A stretch of 64,000 bases of DNA, taken from the NCBI RefSeq assembly GCF_958295425.1, contig NC_081153.1, forward strand, positions 2,824,419-2,888,418. Direction: 5' to 3'. This document shows positions 1 through 10,530 of this stretch, piece by piece. Each line of letters opens with the position of its first letter. The stretch's first letter is position 1. The position numbers and the translations under genes are program-made. This DNA is from Solea solea. Its lineage: Eukaryota > Chordata > Actinopteri > Pleuronectiformes > Soleidae. The notes under the pieces were generated by a model. The model saw nothing but the letters and a program-made list of their open reading frames with translations. It was not told the DNA's origin and did no database searches.

Positions 1-249
1 CCACAAGATTAAGTGAACCAACAGCTCACTGAATCCGCTTTATAACTTAACTTCCCTAGAGCCCTCGCAGACCTGCATTATTGTAAAAGTGAACTCCTTC
101 AGCTGCCATACCGTCATCCATGTACACAATGTTTGTTTTTCTTTCAAGAAATTGTGTTAATTTTGTGCATTTAGATATTAAACGGTATGTAGCTTGACCA
201 CTTTATGTAAATTAAAATACTGCAGTGTCTAATATTGTTTATTGTTCAA

Positions 250-593
250 CCCTTAGTGCTCACGCGACATGGATCTGTGCCACAGGTGCACCTATGGTAA
301 ATTGTCGTGGGAATAATACACAATTCCTGATATGGACGTCCTGGGTGTGTGTGTGTGTTTATAGGTCACATATTCAGGCTTTTGTCATGTTCTAATGTGT
401 TGTTGAGTCGAAGTTACATTTCACAAATTCAGTCTGATTTTTCAACATTTTTAGTACTTTTTGCTCAGGTGTCTTTATATAGTTTGTGAAAAAAAGGATA
501 TAAGACACTCTATATCGCACATTCTTATAGCCTCTGTATAAACTGTATGTTTTAACATGGTAATGGAAAAAAAAGTAGTCAACATGCTCTGTG
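250..593. mobile_element. piggyBac-type MITE, one end lost
   Basis: The left end reads CCCTTAGTGCTCACGCG. The body matches, with small differences, the complete copy at 6756-7134 (shared blocks include TAGTACTTTTTGCTCAG and TATAAACTGTATG). The right terminus is missing: the sequence changes inside CTCTGTGTTC into the hAT-like element that begins near 594. No coding capacity was seen. Confidence 0.6.
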
Positions 594-1140
594 TTCCACT
601 ATGGTCCCAGCTCACCTCGCCTCACCACGGCACAGTTTAGTTTGGTTTTCCACTACAAAAATAGTACCTACTCAACATGGGCGGAGTCATCACTACATGG
701 CTGCATTAAACTGCTGTCACTTCGTTTCACACACACACACACAAACGAGTGACGAGTGACTTGTAAAGCAATTGTTTTCAGTGTAACTGAATCATTAGAA
801 TCAGTACTTCCTCAATGATCATGATGAGCAGTGCTGTCACTAAATACACCAGACTCCTCTGTTAAATATTGAGATTTTAGACATTTCCCTGGTAATTGTT
901 GGAGATTAACCCACATTTTTAGGATTGTCTTGTTTTTGGAAGTCTTTTTAACTCATCTACAGTTCGGCATTGTTCAGCTTTCATTCTCGTGTCAGACGTC
1001 TCTTCCTGTGACGTCACTCTGACCAATCAGTGGCCGGCAGTCTGGTGACGTCACGCATAGTCCCGCCTCAGCTCGCTGGGAACCTCGTCAGAGCAGGTAC
1101 TAAAAAAAGTACCTGGTACCAGAGTCTATGCTAGTGGAAA
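594..1140. mobile_element. hAT-like MITE
   Basis: Short inverted termini TTCCACTA (594) and TAGTGGAA (ending about 1139) bracket a non-coding body with GTACC-rich inner arms. A truncated left-end copy of the same family lies at 6478-6545. No clear target-site duplication is visible, and assignment to hAT is by appearance only. Confidence 0.45.
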
Positions 1141-1179
1141 CACACCATAACAGTTAAGTTAAGAAGAACATTACATAAA

Positions 1180-1262
1180 TCAATCAAGTCAATCGAACTT
1201 TATTTGTAAAGCACCTTTCGTACATGTTAGTGCTTTACACCCATTAAAGGGAGGAACCCGCC
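1180..1262 (-). mobile_element. LINE 3'-end fragment
   Basis: Read on the minus strand this is the 3' tail of a non-LTR retrotransposon: a block with AAAGTGCTTTACAAATAAAG character, then a short GATT/GACTT-rich terminal repeat. Only the last part of the element is present; no ORF. Confidence 0.4.
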
Positions 1263-1321
1263 ACTGTAGTCCTGTCAGACGCCGTTGTCTCTCTGCTGAG
1301 ATACTGCTCCATTAAACCTCC

Positions 1322-1329
<8 letters not shown>

Positions 1330-1354
<25 letters not shown>
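1330..1354. repeat. (CA)n microsatellite
   Basis: Uninterrupted CA dinucleotides over about 24 bases, preceded by a short CT run. Confidence 0.8.
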
Positions 1355-1360
<6 letters not shown>

Positions 1361-2152
1361 ACGCATCGCAGTTTAAGTTCAGTCGTAGCCATGAATCTGG
1401 TTTTGGGTTTCCATGAGTGCGCTCGTCTGTAGTGGCTACAAAAAAAAACTTCCAGGCTTCACTTCCCTGGAAAGTTGACAGAGGAAAACAGATCTCATTA
1501 CTTGTTAATGGCGAGTAAAACAGCTTGTGAGGTGGACCGAGTAGCTGTGGTATAGTGTAATGTTTTCTGTTAAGTACTTGCCCCTGCTAACAGAACGCAG
1601 AACGACTGATGATCCCAGTCGTCATAATAATCAGTCCTGTGTCCATAATAACCACAGACACATCTGCTGTGACTGCTTTATTACTGGTGGCACAACAATT
1701 TGGACTGACGGGCCTGGCCATCGTCATTCCAGAGCATCCGTTAGCTGCAACATCACGTCTCCACTTCCCTTTTGTTCTCATAAAGGCTCATTTGTGTCAC
1801 CTTTACTTACAAAAAGAGATCATTGTCGGACGATGTTGCTATCGTCTCTGCACGAGCAGTTGCGGTGTTCGCTCCCGGCATCGGTCCAAAGTCCTGGATC
1901 AGATATTAGAACTGTACTAATGTTCGAACTATGTCTTCTTCACGCGAGTGGATTATTTGTTCTACAGTTTAAAGCATTATATTTTCTAAATGACTGGTTA
2001 TGGCTCGGTAGCAAATATGTGTAATTAACAGGTTAGTAGTTGTTAGAAGATAAGAAAACAACTGTATTGGACTGAGGAAAAAGTCATATTTCCGTTGACG
2101 TGGTTGTGAAGCACGAGAGAGTCTCTGGCAGTGTTGTTTTTGGCAGCCATTT

Positions 2153-3940
2153 TAGATTTAGATTCAAGATTCAAGATTCTTTATTGTCATTATGCAAGCA
2201 TAACAAAATTTCCTCCCGAGACTCTCAGCAACATTGAAATACAAATGAACAAAACAGAAAACAAGAAAGGTTATTGCAGGTGAAGTGTGCAAATTGTAAG
2301 TGAACAGTGCAGGGAAATGTATGTACAGGGGGAAAAAGGGGCAGTTGTATGATAAATATAAATATAAATATAAAGTGCAGCTTAGTGCAAGACCTGTGTC
2401 GTCCACTACAGAGTGGGGAGGGGGGGGGAGGGGATTATTGATTTCACAGCTCTGGGGAAGAAGCTGTCCCTGAGTCTTTTGGTGGAGGATCTGATGATCC
2501 TGTACCGTTTTCCTGATGGAAGTGGTGCAAAAAGAGCGTTGCCCGGGTGGGTGGGGTCTGTTGCTATCCGTCTGGCCCTCCTCTGGAGTCGTGCGGTGTA
2601 AACAGAATCCAGATCAGGTAGACGGCGGCCCACAATCCCCTGTGCAGTTCTCACCACCCGGGTTAAGTCCTTCCTGTTTTGTGACGTGCAGCTGCCGTAC
2701 CACACCGTCACACTGAGACACAGGATGCTCTCTATCGTGGCTCTGTAAAAGTTTGTGAGCAGCTGAGGAGAGAGTCCAGTCCGCTTCAGCTTCCTGAGGA
2801 AGAAGAGCCTTTGTTGGGCCTTCTTCACCAGGTGCGAAGTGTTCACACTCCATGAGAGGTCAGAGGAAATGTGGATTCCCAGGAACTTGGTGTTGTCTAC
2901 ACGCTCCACTCCCTCTCCTTGTATGCAGAGTGGAGCGTGTTCAGTCTTCCTGGACCTCCTGTAGTCTACTATGACCTCCTTTGTTTTGGTGGTGTTCAGG
3001 ATGAGGTTGTTCCTGAAGCACCATTGTGTGATGTGCTGGACCTCTTCTCTGTAGTGGGTCTCATCATTGTTGGATATGAGACCCACCACGGTGGTGTCGT
3101 CCGCAAACTTTACAACCATGTTTGTGGGATGGATGGCAGAGCATTCCTGTGTGAAGAGAGTGAAGAGGGCTGGGCTGAGCACACAACCCTGTGGCGTTCC
3201 GGTGTTGAGGATCAGCGGTGCAGAGGTGGACCCCCGTATCCTAACCACCTGGGGTCTGTTGGTGAGGAAGTCGCTGATCCAGGAGCAGACGATGGTGCCA
3301 AACCCAGATTGTGCAGTTTCAGCGCCAACATGTCCGGGAGAACAGTGTTAAACGCTGACCTAAAGTCCACAAACAGCATCCTGACGTAGGTGTTTGGATG
3401 CTGCAGGTGAGTCAGGGTCGTGTGAAGTGCTAATGAGACAGCATCCTCCATAGAGCGGTTCTCCCTGTAGGTGAACTGCAGACTGTCCAGGCCCGCAGGG
3501 ATGGCGTCTTTGATGTACTTCAGGAGGATCCGCTCGAAGCACTTCATTATGACTGGGGTCAGGGCGACAGTGGATTTTTTGGGCACAGGCACAATGATGG
3601 AGGACTTCAGGCAGACAGGGACTGAGGAGAGCTGCAGCGACATGTTGAAAATGTCCAGAAAAACTGCTGCTAGCTGATCCGCACATGACTTCAGTGTCCG
3701 ACCTGACACCTTATCTGGGCCTGCCGCCTTGTTGGTGTTGATCCTCCTCAGGGTGGACGTCACCTGGTGCAGCTGCAGGGTGAGAGGCTGGTGCTGCACC
3801 TCTGACTGAGGAAGATGTACAGTCCTTCTGCTCGGAGAGTCGAAGCGTGCGAAGAAGCTGTTTAAAGTGTCAGGCAGAGTGGGGTCGTGGCTGGCCTGCT
3901 GCTCACTACGCTTGTAGTCAGTGAGCCATTTAGTAGCCAT
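2153..3940 (-). pseudogene. Rex1/CR1-group LINE, reverse transcriptase, 5'-truncated and frameshifted
   Basis: Minus-strand remnant of a non-LTR retrotransposon. The first ORF (3940-3212) starts upstream of the RT core and carries [13 protein letters not shown] and [11 protein letters not shown]. The second (3248-2406) carries TGTPQGCVLSPALF and the catalytic FADD box (3096-3107), then the thumb and C-terminal region ending near PRAVKSII. The two ORFs are in different frames, so at least one frameshift lies near 3212-3248. The endonuclease domain is absent. The 3' end has AATAAAG and a CTTGAAT-type short tandem tail down to about 2153. A similar AGCCATTT(T)AG string occurs next to both ends and may be a decayed target-site duplication. 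Assignment to the Rex1/CR1/L2 side of the LINE tree is from motif recognition; a dead copy is certain. Confidence 0.8.
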
Positions 3941-3943
3941 TTA

Positions 3944-4400
3944 GTCTTAGTCTTAGTCTTTTGGACTAAAATACGTTTTCAGTCAATTTTTAGTCATTTC
4001 TATATGTGATAGTTTCAGTCGACGAAAACTCAAAAAGGTTTTGAGTTCTTTTTGAGGGGTTGTCAGTGGACCCGGGGGACGCGGCCCCTCTGCCCCCGGC
4101 GTGACTGTCGATTGGAGTGGACTGTCCTCATTGTGCCCCAACCGCGTCGCATCGCCAGGGCGGAGAGTGGCCCGTGTAAATCGGGCGCCAGGGGTCGCTG
4201 GCGATGCTGCCAACCAACCTGACCCGAGGTTTTAATGGACAGATTACACACACAATATGCAGAAATGTCATGCATTTTGAATGTCTCACAGACCGCCCAC
4301 TAACATTAACGTCCATTCTCGTCTCGTCAACGAAAACTCACACACGTCTCGTCATGTTTTAATCATCAAAGATCCATGTTTATCTCTGTCTCGTTATCGT
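3944..4400. repeat. Dispersed repeat with GTCGACGAAAAC-type ends
   Basis: Two similar blocks, near 4019 (GTCGACGAAAACTC) and near 4325 (GTCAACGAAAACTC), together with repeated TTAGTC and TCTCGTC motifs, frame this stretch. It looks like a decayed dispersed fish repeat of unknown class. It encloses the GC-rich 28S-like fragment annotated separately. No ORF of note. Confidence 0.35.
4092..4226 (+). pseudogene. 28S rRNA gene fragment (relic)
   Basis: A GC-rich island in AT-rich surroundings. Blocks GGCGTGACTGTC, GTGGACTGTCCTCA, CCGCGTCGCATCGCC, GGGCGCCAGGGGTCG, GGCGATG and CCTGACCCG occur in the order and spacing I know from the 5' third of vertebrate 28S rRNA (end of the D2 region), with substitutions scattered between them. 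It is about 135 bases long and diverged, so it is a dead fragment, not a functional rRNA gene. The match is from memory of 28S sequence, not from an alignment. Confidence 0.7.
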
Positions 4401-4608
4401 CATGAAAAAAAGGGGCGTCAACGAACCTGTTTCTGAAAGAGCCAAAATTGGTGTGTTGGTGTGTTATGTGCTGGTTTATATGAAATCTGGGGGCTAAAGT
4501 TAGAGCATGTAGTCCTGGATCGAGCTCGTCTAGGCACATGGGGACCCAACTGGGGGCGAGCTGCTAATTCAGACAAATAATTTCCACAGAATGTTGCATT
4601 TATGAGCG

Positions 4609-4795
4609 TTACATAATGCTGGAAATGTTGATCAGTGTTTGTCAAACCTGGAAACGAAGATGTTCTCAAATGTCTTGCTTTTGTCCACAAACCAAAAATG
4701 ATTCAGTTTTTAATGATTTCTTTGTTATGTGGAGCAAAGAAATGAAGAAAATATTCACATTTAAGAAGCTGAAACCATCAGAAATCTTGTTTTAA
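4609..4795 (-). repeat. Dispersed repeat family X, copy 1
   Basis: In reverse orientation this matches the repeats at 60393-60612 and 62690-63016. Shared blocks include CATGATTAAAACAAGATTTC, TCTTTGCTCCA and AAAGAAATCATT. Non-coding; class unknown. Confidence 0.6.
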
Positions 4796-5442
4796 TCATG
4801 AAAAAAGCTTCACACCCATGAACTCACAACCACACACTACACATCACTGATATGACCAAAGAATTGGACTTAGACTTTTACAAGTAGTTAACTTATATTG
4901 CATTGATCTGTGTCTGACACAGGAGACTTTACTGTAACTCTTAGATTTATGATTTAAGCTGCAACTTTAACTGTAACATAGTGCCAAGAAAACAAAAATA
5001 TTTCCTGAGTCCCGACAGGCTCCGGCTGAAAATGTCGGCTTGTTGTATCGCTGTCGTCTCAGAGTCAGTAATGAGGAAGATGATATCGCTCAGACCAGAA
5101 ACACCCAAATAGGTATTGCTCGTCACATGTGGGAGTCGGCTTCACGATCCAACTGCCACTGTCAGACAGTGTCCCCTCCAATTACTGCTGCACACTGACT
5201 GAGTATTGTTGGACATACTAATAGGAACCTGTCGCCCAGCTGGGCACTAAATGACCACTCGAGTTTCCCTCAATGGCTGTTGTGGAATCAGACGTGTGAT
5301 GTTTTTGTGTTCAGTGATGGTGACATTACCTCTTCCCCTCTGTTGATTATGGATATTAATACAACAATTGGCAGAATTCTCTCATCTTTTCCGAACATAA
5401 AGTGGATGAAAAATGTCCAACCATATATGTTTACGCTTGCAG

Positions 5443-5598
5443 AATAAACCAGGGTCCCACCAAGGGCTTTGAGAAGGATGTGGGCACCAGAACAACTCAT
5501 CGCGTCTTGTATCCAGAGAGTGCTTTCAATGTGGACAGTGACACCTGGCTGGTGCTGATCCCTTTCAAGAACCAGGATCTGCAGTGGATCGTTCACAA
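5443..5598 (+). CDS. Sialyltransferase exon with second half of motif L
   Basis: Acceptor AG at 5441-5442 and donor GTAAGT at 5599. It starts with the third base of an Arg-type codon and ends with two bases (AA) of the next codon. It encodes [14 protein letters not shown] followed by [10 protein letters not shown] and [12 protein letters not shown]. The split between the motif-L Arg and the following residues is where I expect this exon to begin in the ST3GAL1/2 family. Confidence 0.85.
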
Positions 5599-8500
5599 GT
5601 AAGTGTTCCCGTCCATCCATCCATCCATCCAGTGGCGTGCACATACTTTTTGAAGGGCAGGGGTGAAAAGAAAAAAATGATATACTACTTACTACTTATA
5701 TACTTTTCTTTTTTTGAGTACCAGATTGCTGCAACAAACCAATTAGCTCCCTGTTCCTATTTGGTTGCCATAACAGCATAATCACTCAGTTTTAATCTCC
5801 AGCTGCCTCATTTTCATTTTCAATGATCCATAAACATTAGCTTAATTACCGGACATCCAGAAAAGAAACCTGTGCCAATTTATACTGCTGCCAATAACTT
5901 GCCACGTCCCATGTTAGATGGACGGAGGACGAGTAAATCCTAACAAATGTTTCCTGTAAATGTGCCGTTGTCTTCCGACTCTGCCAAAGCAATCATTCTG
6001 CATCATTAAATTCCACTTTACAGGGCAGCGCCGTCAGCATCGGCCCAGTAGCTGCTACGTCTTCACTGGGTGTTATGAATTATTTTCTTATTCTTTCTTA
6101 TCTTGTTAAGTCGGATGGCGCTGAATCCGTGAAGGCACACAGGGCGGAGTGCCAAACACATAATAGAACACATGACATCATTTCTTGACATTATATGATA
6201 GGCCAATATTCTAAATGGATGTCTACTGGATAAAAATCACCTCATCCTTCCCTTCCAAGTGTGCTGGAGAGTCTCTGTCGCCTTCAAGTAGCATCAAGAC
6301 TAACTTTAGTTTGTCCGTTGTGGGCTATTGTTAAAACATGGTGTTTCAAAATGTAAATATAATTGTTTTCTCTTCAATTACTGCCATGTGGAAATACTTT
6401 TAACCAAAGTTTTATACACTGAAGCTGCAGCAACTTCAGTCGTCTCTGCAGCTCCCAGGTTTTGGTTGCTTATGGCTCCTTTTCACTATGGTCCCAGCTC
6501 GCCTCGCCTCACCTCGGCATGGTGCGGTTGGTTTTCTTTCATGTGAGCGCAATCTGACGCTGTCTGTGATGCTGAAAATGCCCACTGTGACCATATGTGA
6601 AATATTACCCCCCTCCACAGGTCCGTAATTATTCTTTTTTTCTTACTTGTCCCTAATACGCCTTCGTACTTCTGTTTATAGCGGAACAGTATCGGTGAAA
6701 TATGTTTCGGGAATAGTGTGTTTCGCATCTTGCAAATTTCCTCAAGCTTCCTTAACCCTTAGTGCTCACGCGGCACAGATCTGTCTTCTTTTGTGTTGTT
6801 GAGTCAAAGTCATGATTCATTTTATTTCGCATTTTTAGTCGTGATATAAAGTAACAAAAAAAGTCACAAAATTAGAGCGTTTTTTTCTTTTGTTTTGTTC
6901 ATAAAAACAAATCAAGTGAACAAATTTCACAAATTCAATCCGATTTAAAAAAGATTTTAGTACTTTTTGCTCAGTTGTGTTTATATAGTTTGCACAGATT
7001 GCCTTGGTTGTGCTGAATAAAAGGATATAAGACACTCTATGTTGCACTCTATATTCTTATAGCCTCTCTATAAACTGTATGTTTTAACATCGCCATGGGA
7101 AAAAATGCATCCAAAATGCTCTGTGTTCTAAGGGTTAAAGTCCTTTGTGTTTTATAATAATGGTTTGCACTTTCAGGCCACCGTAGGAAAACAGTTTAAG
7201 GTAATCTCGGCTGTGGCTCAAGATTATAATCTAGTCTTTTGTGGTCCACCCACAGATAGGTTGTCTGTGTTTCTATACGTCAGTGAAAATGCTCTCTGCA
7301 GCCCTGTGCGCTTTTAACACTAAGGTCTAAAATAACACAGCAGATGCATCACAGGTCATTTTCAAGTCACTTTAAATCATAGTGGAAGTGGTTGGGGCCT
7401 ATTGCACTGTACAGCACAGAATCCTGAACAGCAGCAGCATTTCATTACACCGCTCTGTGCAAGTGAGTTTTAATTAGACACAGTGATTGCTGCAGAGGCA
7501 ACAGCCTTGATAAACCTCGCCTTAATTGGAAACCTTAGTTGGGATTGTGATCTTATTCTTTCTTTTTCTTCTGGGTCATTAGTATGCCGTCCTTTTCTCC
7601 TCACTTCCTCACCATGTTGGATTGATCAGACAGCTGTACTCTGTCTGCTCCTGTGTCTTTGGACTTCGGTCCCCAGCTCTGCCGTCGTGGATGTGGCGCC
7701 ACTGACTGAAGACGAACCCCGTGTTCATCAAAACGAGAGATTAACAAAGTGTGTGCTGTGTGTTGATCGGACCAGAAAATAGACCAAATCTATGATAGCA
7801 GTCTTTAAAATGTGTTGCATGTGATGTGAATGATGGATGTGTCTGGTGTGTCTCATGCTTTTGCACCTTCTCCTCCTCTCCACCATAATCATCCCCGTCC
7901 GTCTCCCTCCATTTACTACTGTTTATCAATCATTCCCAGAGGTTGGATCATGGGAGATTTGTTTTGGGTCCACAAATAAACTTACAGAAGTAAAAAAAGA
8001 AGACAATATCAATAGTAACCATGGTTACGTCACTGAGAGCTGGTTTGGTTTGTTTCCCCTATTTTCATATAGAAAACTGTGTTTTCTTTTGTGTTACAGA
8101 ATGTCTAAGATGTCTGTGAAAAAGGCTGAACAAAATAAGGTAGGTTCATTATTGTAAATGTCTTCTTCTTCTTCTTCATCAAATGACTGTGTTTCTCATT
8201 GCTTATTTTCTTTTCTATGTGGTTCTGTCACTTTCTGTCATTTCATTATTATCATGTTGTTATTGTTTTGTATTCTTTCCTCGATGCTAAACGTGGTCAG
8301 CTGTTGCCTCGTGTCACGGCTAATGTGGATACTAATAAAGTAAACTAGACAATAATTCTCATCTGTACTATGGACTAAGGGCAAACTAATAAATATTTGA
8401 TTCCATGTATCCATTTCTTTTATATCACCTCTGTAGTTGTTCAAAACGTGTGAAATTCTTTTGCAGGTGTTGATTTACAATCCCACATTTTTCAAATACG

Positions 8501-8997
8501 TCTACTACTCTTGGCTCGAAGGTCACGGAGGATATCCTTCGACTGGATTCCTCACCTTACTGATGGCTATCCACATATGTGACGAGGTAAGGAAGGAGAA
8601 GTGGCGTAGTGGTGCAGTGGCGCGCGACCTCGATCGACGAGAGCTTTTCAAATTCCTCTCTAAAGTGAAACAGCAACACAAGCTCAATGTCCTTGACTAT
8701 TTTCAGAATGTGCTTTAGAAATAATAAGAGATCGAAAATGTGGTTTTTGGACCTGAAATGATGTGAAGATTGAACAAAAACAGCAGATAGATTGGCTGGT
8801 GATTTGTTTCTCGTCTCCTCCAGGTCAATCTGTTTGGTTTCGGGGCTAACCAGTACGGAAACTGGTACCACTACTGGGATAAGAAGTACATGGCTGGAAC
8901 GGCCCGACACGCAATGGTCCATGATCGAGATACTGAATATAATGTCACCTTGCTGCTGGCAGAGAAGCAAGCAATCCAAATGTTTAAAGGCAGATAA
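5443..8997 (+). CDS. ST3GAL1/2-like beta-galactoside alpha-2,3-sialyltransferase, C-terminal exons
   Basis: Four exons (5443-5598, 8100-8139, 8467-8586, 8824-8997) join in one frame across GT-AG introns and encode the C-terminal catalytic part of a GT29 sialyltransferase. This is a type II Golgi enzyme that transfers sialic acid from CMP-Neu5Ac to terminal galactose of O-glycan core 1-type acceptors. Visible landmarks are the second half of sialylmotif L ([21 protein letters not shown]), motif S ([24 protein letters not shown]), motif III (HYWDKKY) and motif VS (HDRDTEYN, with the family H and E). The C-terminus is FKGR, as is typical. The cytoplasmic tail, membrane anchor and first half of motif L were not found in 1-5442 and presumably lie upstream of the window. 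ST3GAL1 versus ST3GAL2 or a fish-specific paralogue cannot be settled by eye. Confidence 0.88.
5616..5632 (+). repeat. (CCAT)n microsatellite
   Basis: Four to five CATC units just inside the intron, followed by CAGTGGCGTGCACA, which resembles the terminus of a common fish DNA-transposon repeat; no opposite end was recognised. Confidence 0.5.
6478..6545. mobile_element. hAT-like MITE, left-end fragment
   Basis: TTTTCACTATGGTCCCAGCT and the following CGCCTCGCCTCACC block match the left end of the element at 594-1140, then the similarity ends. It lies in the second coding intron of the sialyltransferase gene. Confidence 0.5.
6756..7134. mobile_element. piggyBac-type MITE flanked by TTAA
   Basis: Termini CCCTTAG (6756) and CTAAGGG (ending 7134) are inverted and are flanked by TTAA at 6752-6755 and 7135-7138. 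TTAA target sites and CCC..GGG ends are the hallmark of piggyBac transposition. At 379 bp with no transposase it is non-autonomous. It shares its body with the broken copy at 250-593. Confidence 0.75.
8100..8139 (+). CDS. Sialyltransferase 40-nt micro-exon
   Basis: Acceptor TTACAG (ending 8099) and donor GTAGGT (8140). It completes the Lys codon left open by the previous exon, then adds 13 codons ([13 protein letters not shown]). Both phases fit its neighbours, which is the main support. This loop between the DLQW and IYNP segments appears about ten residues shorter than in mammalian ST3GAL1, by memory. Confidence 0.7.
8467..8586 (+). CDS. Sialyltransferase exon with motif S start
   Basis: Acceptor TTGCAG (ending 8466) and donor GTAAGG (8587); 120 nt, phase 0 at both ends. 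It encodes [14 protein letters not shown], then [16 protein letters not shown] and HICDE, the core of sialylmotif S, which contributes to donor and acceptor binding and carries the Cys of the conserved disulfide. Confidence 0.88.
8824..8997 (+). CDS. Sialyltransferase terminal exon
   Basis: Acceptor CTCCAG (ending 8823); stop TAA at 8995-8997. It encodes [18 protein letters not shown] (end of motif S and motif III), HDRDTEYN (motif VS) and the C-terminal QMFKGR. The second half of this exon (from 8868) and its 3' flank recur at 12022. Confidence 0.9.
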   Translation, partial: VNLFGFGANQYGNWYHYWDKKYMAGTARHAMVHDRDTEYNVTLLLAEKQAIQMFKGR

Positions 8998-10530
8998 TAG
9001 CGAGCCAGTATGTGCAGTGGGACGAGCACCAAAGGAACCGCAGCAGCCTTTGAATCATTGGTTTCCCTTCACCTCACGGTGGGAGAAACATTTCCCTGAT
9101 TTCCGCAGACATTTATATGTCGAGTCTGTTCGTCTCTACATTCTTCACTGACTTCACCGACTGGAAAATCAAGAATTTCCCAGACACAGGTCTTTGACAG
9201 ACTGTCAAGACAAGACAAAAGCAACACTGCCACCTCTTATTACATTCAATCACATTTTTTGTACCACGCCTGAGTATAATTGCCTTCCCTTATAGGGACA
9301 TTTGAGAAGAGACGGATAAATAAGTGTTACTAATGTTATGAAAAGATGGAGGTAGATTATCTACAGTAGAAACCCCTTAAAGGGAGAAGCCGGAGACGGT
9401 ACTGAAATTCTCAAAAAATGTAAAGTTAGCTCATTATGGAGATGGGAAACCTTGCAACTTAAATTCCATGTTTCCACCAACGTTTGGCTGAGTTTCATAC
9501 ATCACAGAAGTATTTGCTAAGTATTAGCATTGGCTTTTCCATTGTCAAACTTTGAGATCCAGACCTACATTATATTTATATAAAGGGAGGAGCTCGCCAC
9601 ACTGGAGTGCTGGATGTCCTCCATTGTTGCCCTTTGTTTACTGTGTCTATTCTTCTTCTACACTATGCTGTATGTTGTGCTAGAATGGCGCACATGCTAT
9701 TTACAAAGCCGAGGGAGCTGCACAGATACACGCAATTCATGTATCCGCCCACAAGCTGAACTTAACTTATATACTATTTGGTGAAATCAAGGGCTAAAGT
9801 ACTGTAGATGGCAACATTTTAAGGGTGTGTTTTTGGTAAAGGGTTGTGGTGAAGTGAGGGGGCCTTGTCCGGGGAGTAAAGCCTATGTTGACCAGAGAGG
9901 CACAGAGTCCCATTCTGAACGCACAAACCACACTTTAGACCGTACAAGGTCAGGAGGTCACTACTGACACAGAATGGAATCTATTCTCAGATTAAAACCC
10001 AGGTCCGGCAAAAAGCTTTTTCTTTTCTTATGTGGCGTCCGACGTGAATTGTCGTATGAAATGTCCCGGCCAGGACGACTAACTTTGTTCTCGAGAAAAA
10101 GAACAAACACTTTCTGTTCTCGCTGAGTGTGTTCAGGCCTTGTGGCTGTCTTTCCATCTCTGAAACTGTGCTCACATTGAATGGGGATTTCTCGCGATTA
10201 ATTTGGTGTAGTGGGGCTGGAGTGGCTGCAGGTCCATTGTAAGGGGTCAGTTGTAGTCAAGTGTGTGGATTTAAAGTGCACCATGAACTCGCAAGAACTT
10301 CAAATTGGCACCAGTGCCGTTCATCTTTGGCAGGAGCTTTTATGCTAAAACATGGCGGTGTAAACAAACCCACTAGTTTTAGCATAAAAGAGGCTTGACA
10401 GACCCATGTCACTGAATGTAGAGCTATTTAACATGTATTTTAACAATCTTATTTCACTTCCTGCTGCTTTAAATATGATTTTGTTATTATTAATAAGTAG
10501 TAACACAGTTTTAGGGAACAGATCATTGGC
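8868..10530 (+). repeat. Segmental duplication, copy 1
   Basis: This 1,663-bp segment starts at the HYWDKKY codons of the terminal sialyltransferase exon and includes the stop codon and 3' flank. It recurs at 12022-13686. By eye I count about ten substitutions and one 2-nt indel, under 1% divergence, with no difference in the coding part. Beyond the 3' UTR no gene was recognised. The end of copy 1 runs into unique sequence at 10531. Confidence 0.95.

Noticed and set aside
1560..2024. 154-codon open frame near the left end
   Set aside because: Composition is random-like, overlapping frames on both strands are equally open, and no motif or splice context supports it.
1..5442. Search for the first half of sialylmotif L (CAVVGNSG-type codons) upstream of the first recognised exon
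   Set aside because: No such stretch was found by reading; the upstream exons are taken to lie outside the window.
8792..9151. 119-codon frame over the sialyltransferase terminal exon, repeated at 12006-12305
   Set aside because: It is a second-frame reading of the exon and 3' flank; the real frame is fixed by motifs S, III and VS.
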